From positions 1-5,159 of the forward strand of contig CAYLPT010000132.1 of the NCBI GenBank assembly GCA_964385645.1: 5,159 nucleotides of DNA. The letters are read 5' to 3'. The stretch's first letter is position 1. Each line of letters begins with the position of its first letter. Positions 5,159 through 5,159 of this stretch are shown here, one piece after another. The DNA is from CAYLPT01 sp964385645. Lineage in GTDB: Bacteria > Armatimonadota > Hebobacteria > Hebobacterales > Hebobacteraceae. The translations under genes and the position numbers were made by a program. The notes under the pieces were generated by a model that saw only the letters and a program-made list of their open reading frames with translations, searched no databases and was not told where the DNA came from.

Positions 5159-5159
5159 C

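Overview
The window is about 70% G+C by eye and carries tightly packed bacterial genes with clear Shine-Dalgarno sites, use of GTG as well as ATG starts, and a sigma-70-type promoter. It is bacterial chromosome, with no phage, IS, CRISPR, rRNA or tRNA sequence recognised. The phylum cannot be fixed from the sequence alone; a high-GC, little-studied lineage (for example Armatimonadota- or Chloroflexota-like) is only a guess from the look of the proteins.

Layout, left to right. Positions 1-526 hold no recognisable gene, only short inverted repeats, an A+T-richer island near 89-118 and the leader of the next gene. At 527-925 (+) lies a small OsmC-family protein with two conserved cysteines. It converges, with 25 bases between stop codons, on a nitroreductase-family FMN protein at 951-1457 (-). 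Upstream of that on the same strand, beyond a 110-base gap with a perfect 10-bp hairpin, is glutamyl-tRNA synthetase gltX (1568-3037, -). Ten bases before gltX ends a large gene (3048-4904, -) for a 618-residue protein built from repeated winged-helix units of the HARE-HTH type, the fold of the RNA polymerase delta subunit, plus an unassigned C-terminal region and a basic tail. Upstream of it are a 5' leader, a well-formed extended -10 promoter with a palindrome at the predicted transcript start, and at the right edge a 13-bp perfect inverted repeat that looks like the terminator of a gene outside the window.

The large gene and gltX appear to be one transcription unit, perhaps continuing into the nitroreductase. 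The most unusual content is the multi-HARE protein, which I read as a probable nucleic-acid-binding or transcription-associated protein of unknown role, co-transcribed with a core translation enzyme. A second point of interest is a possible mRNA structure in the OsmC leader that would mask the ribosome binding site and start codon.
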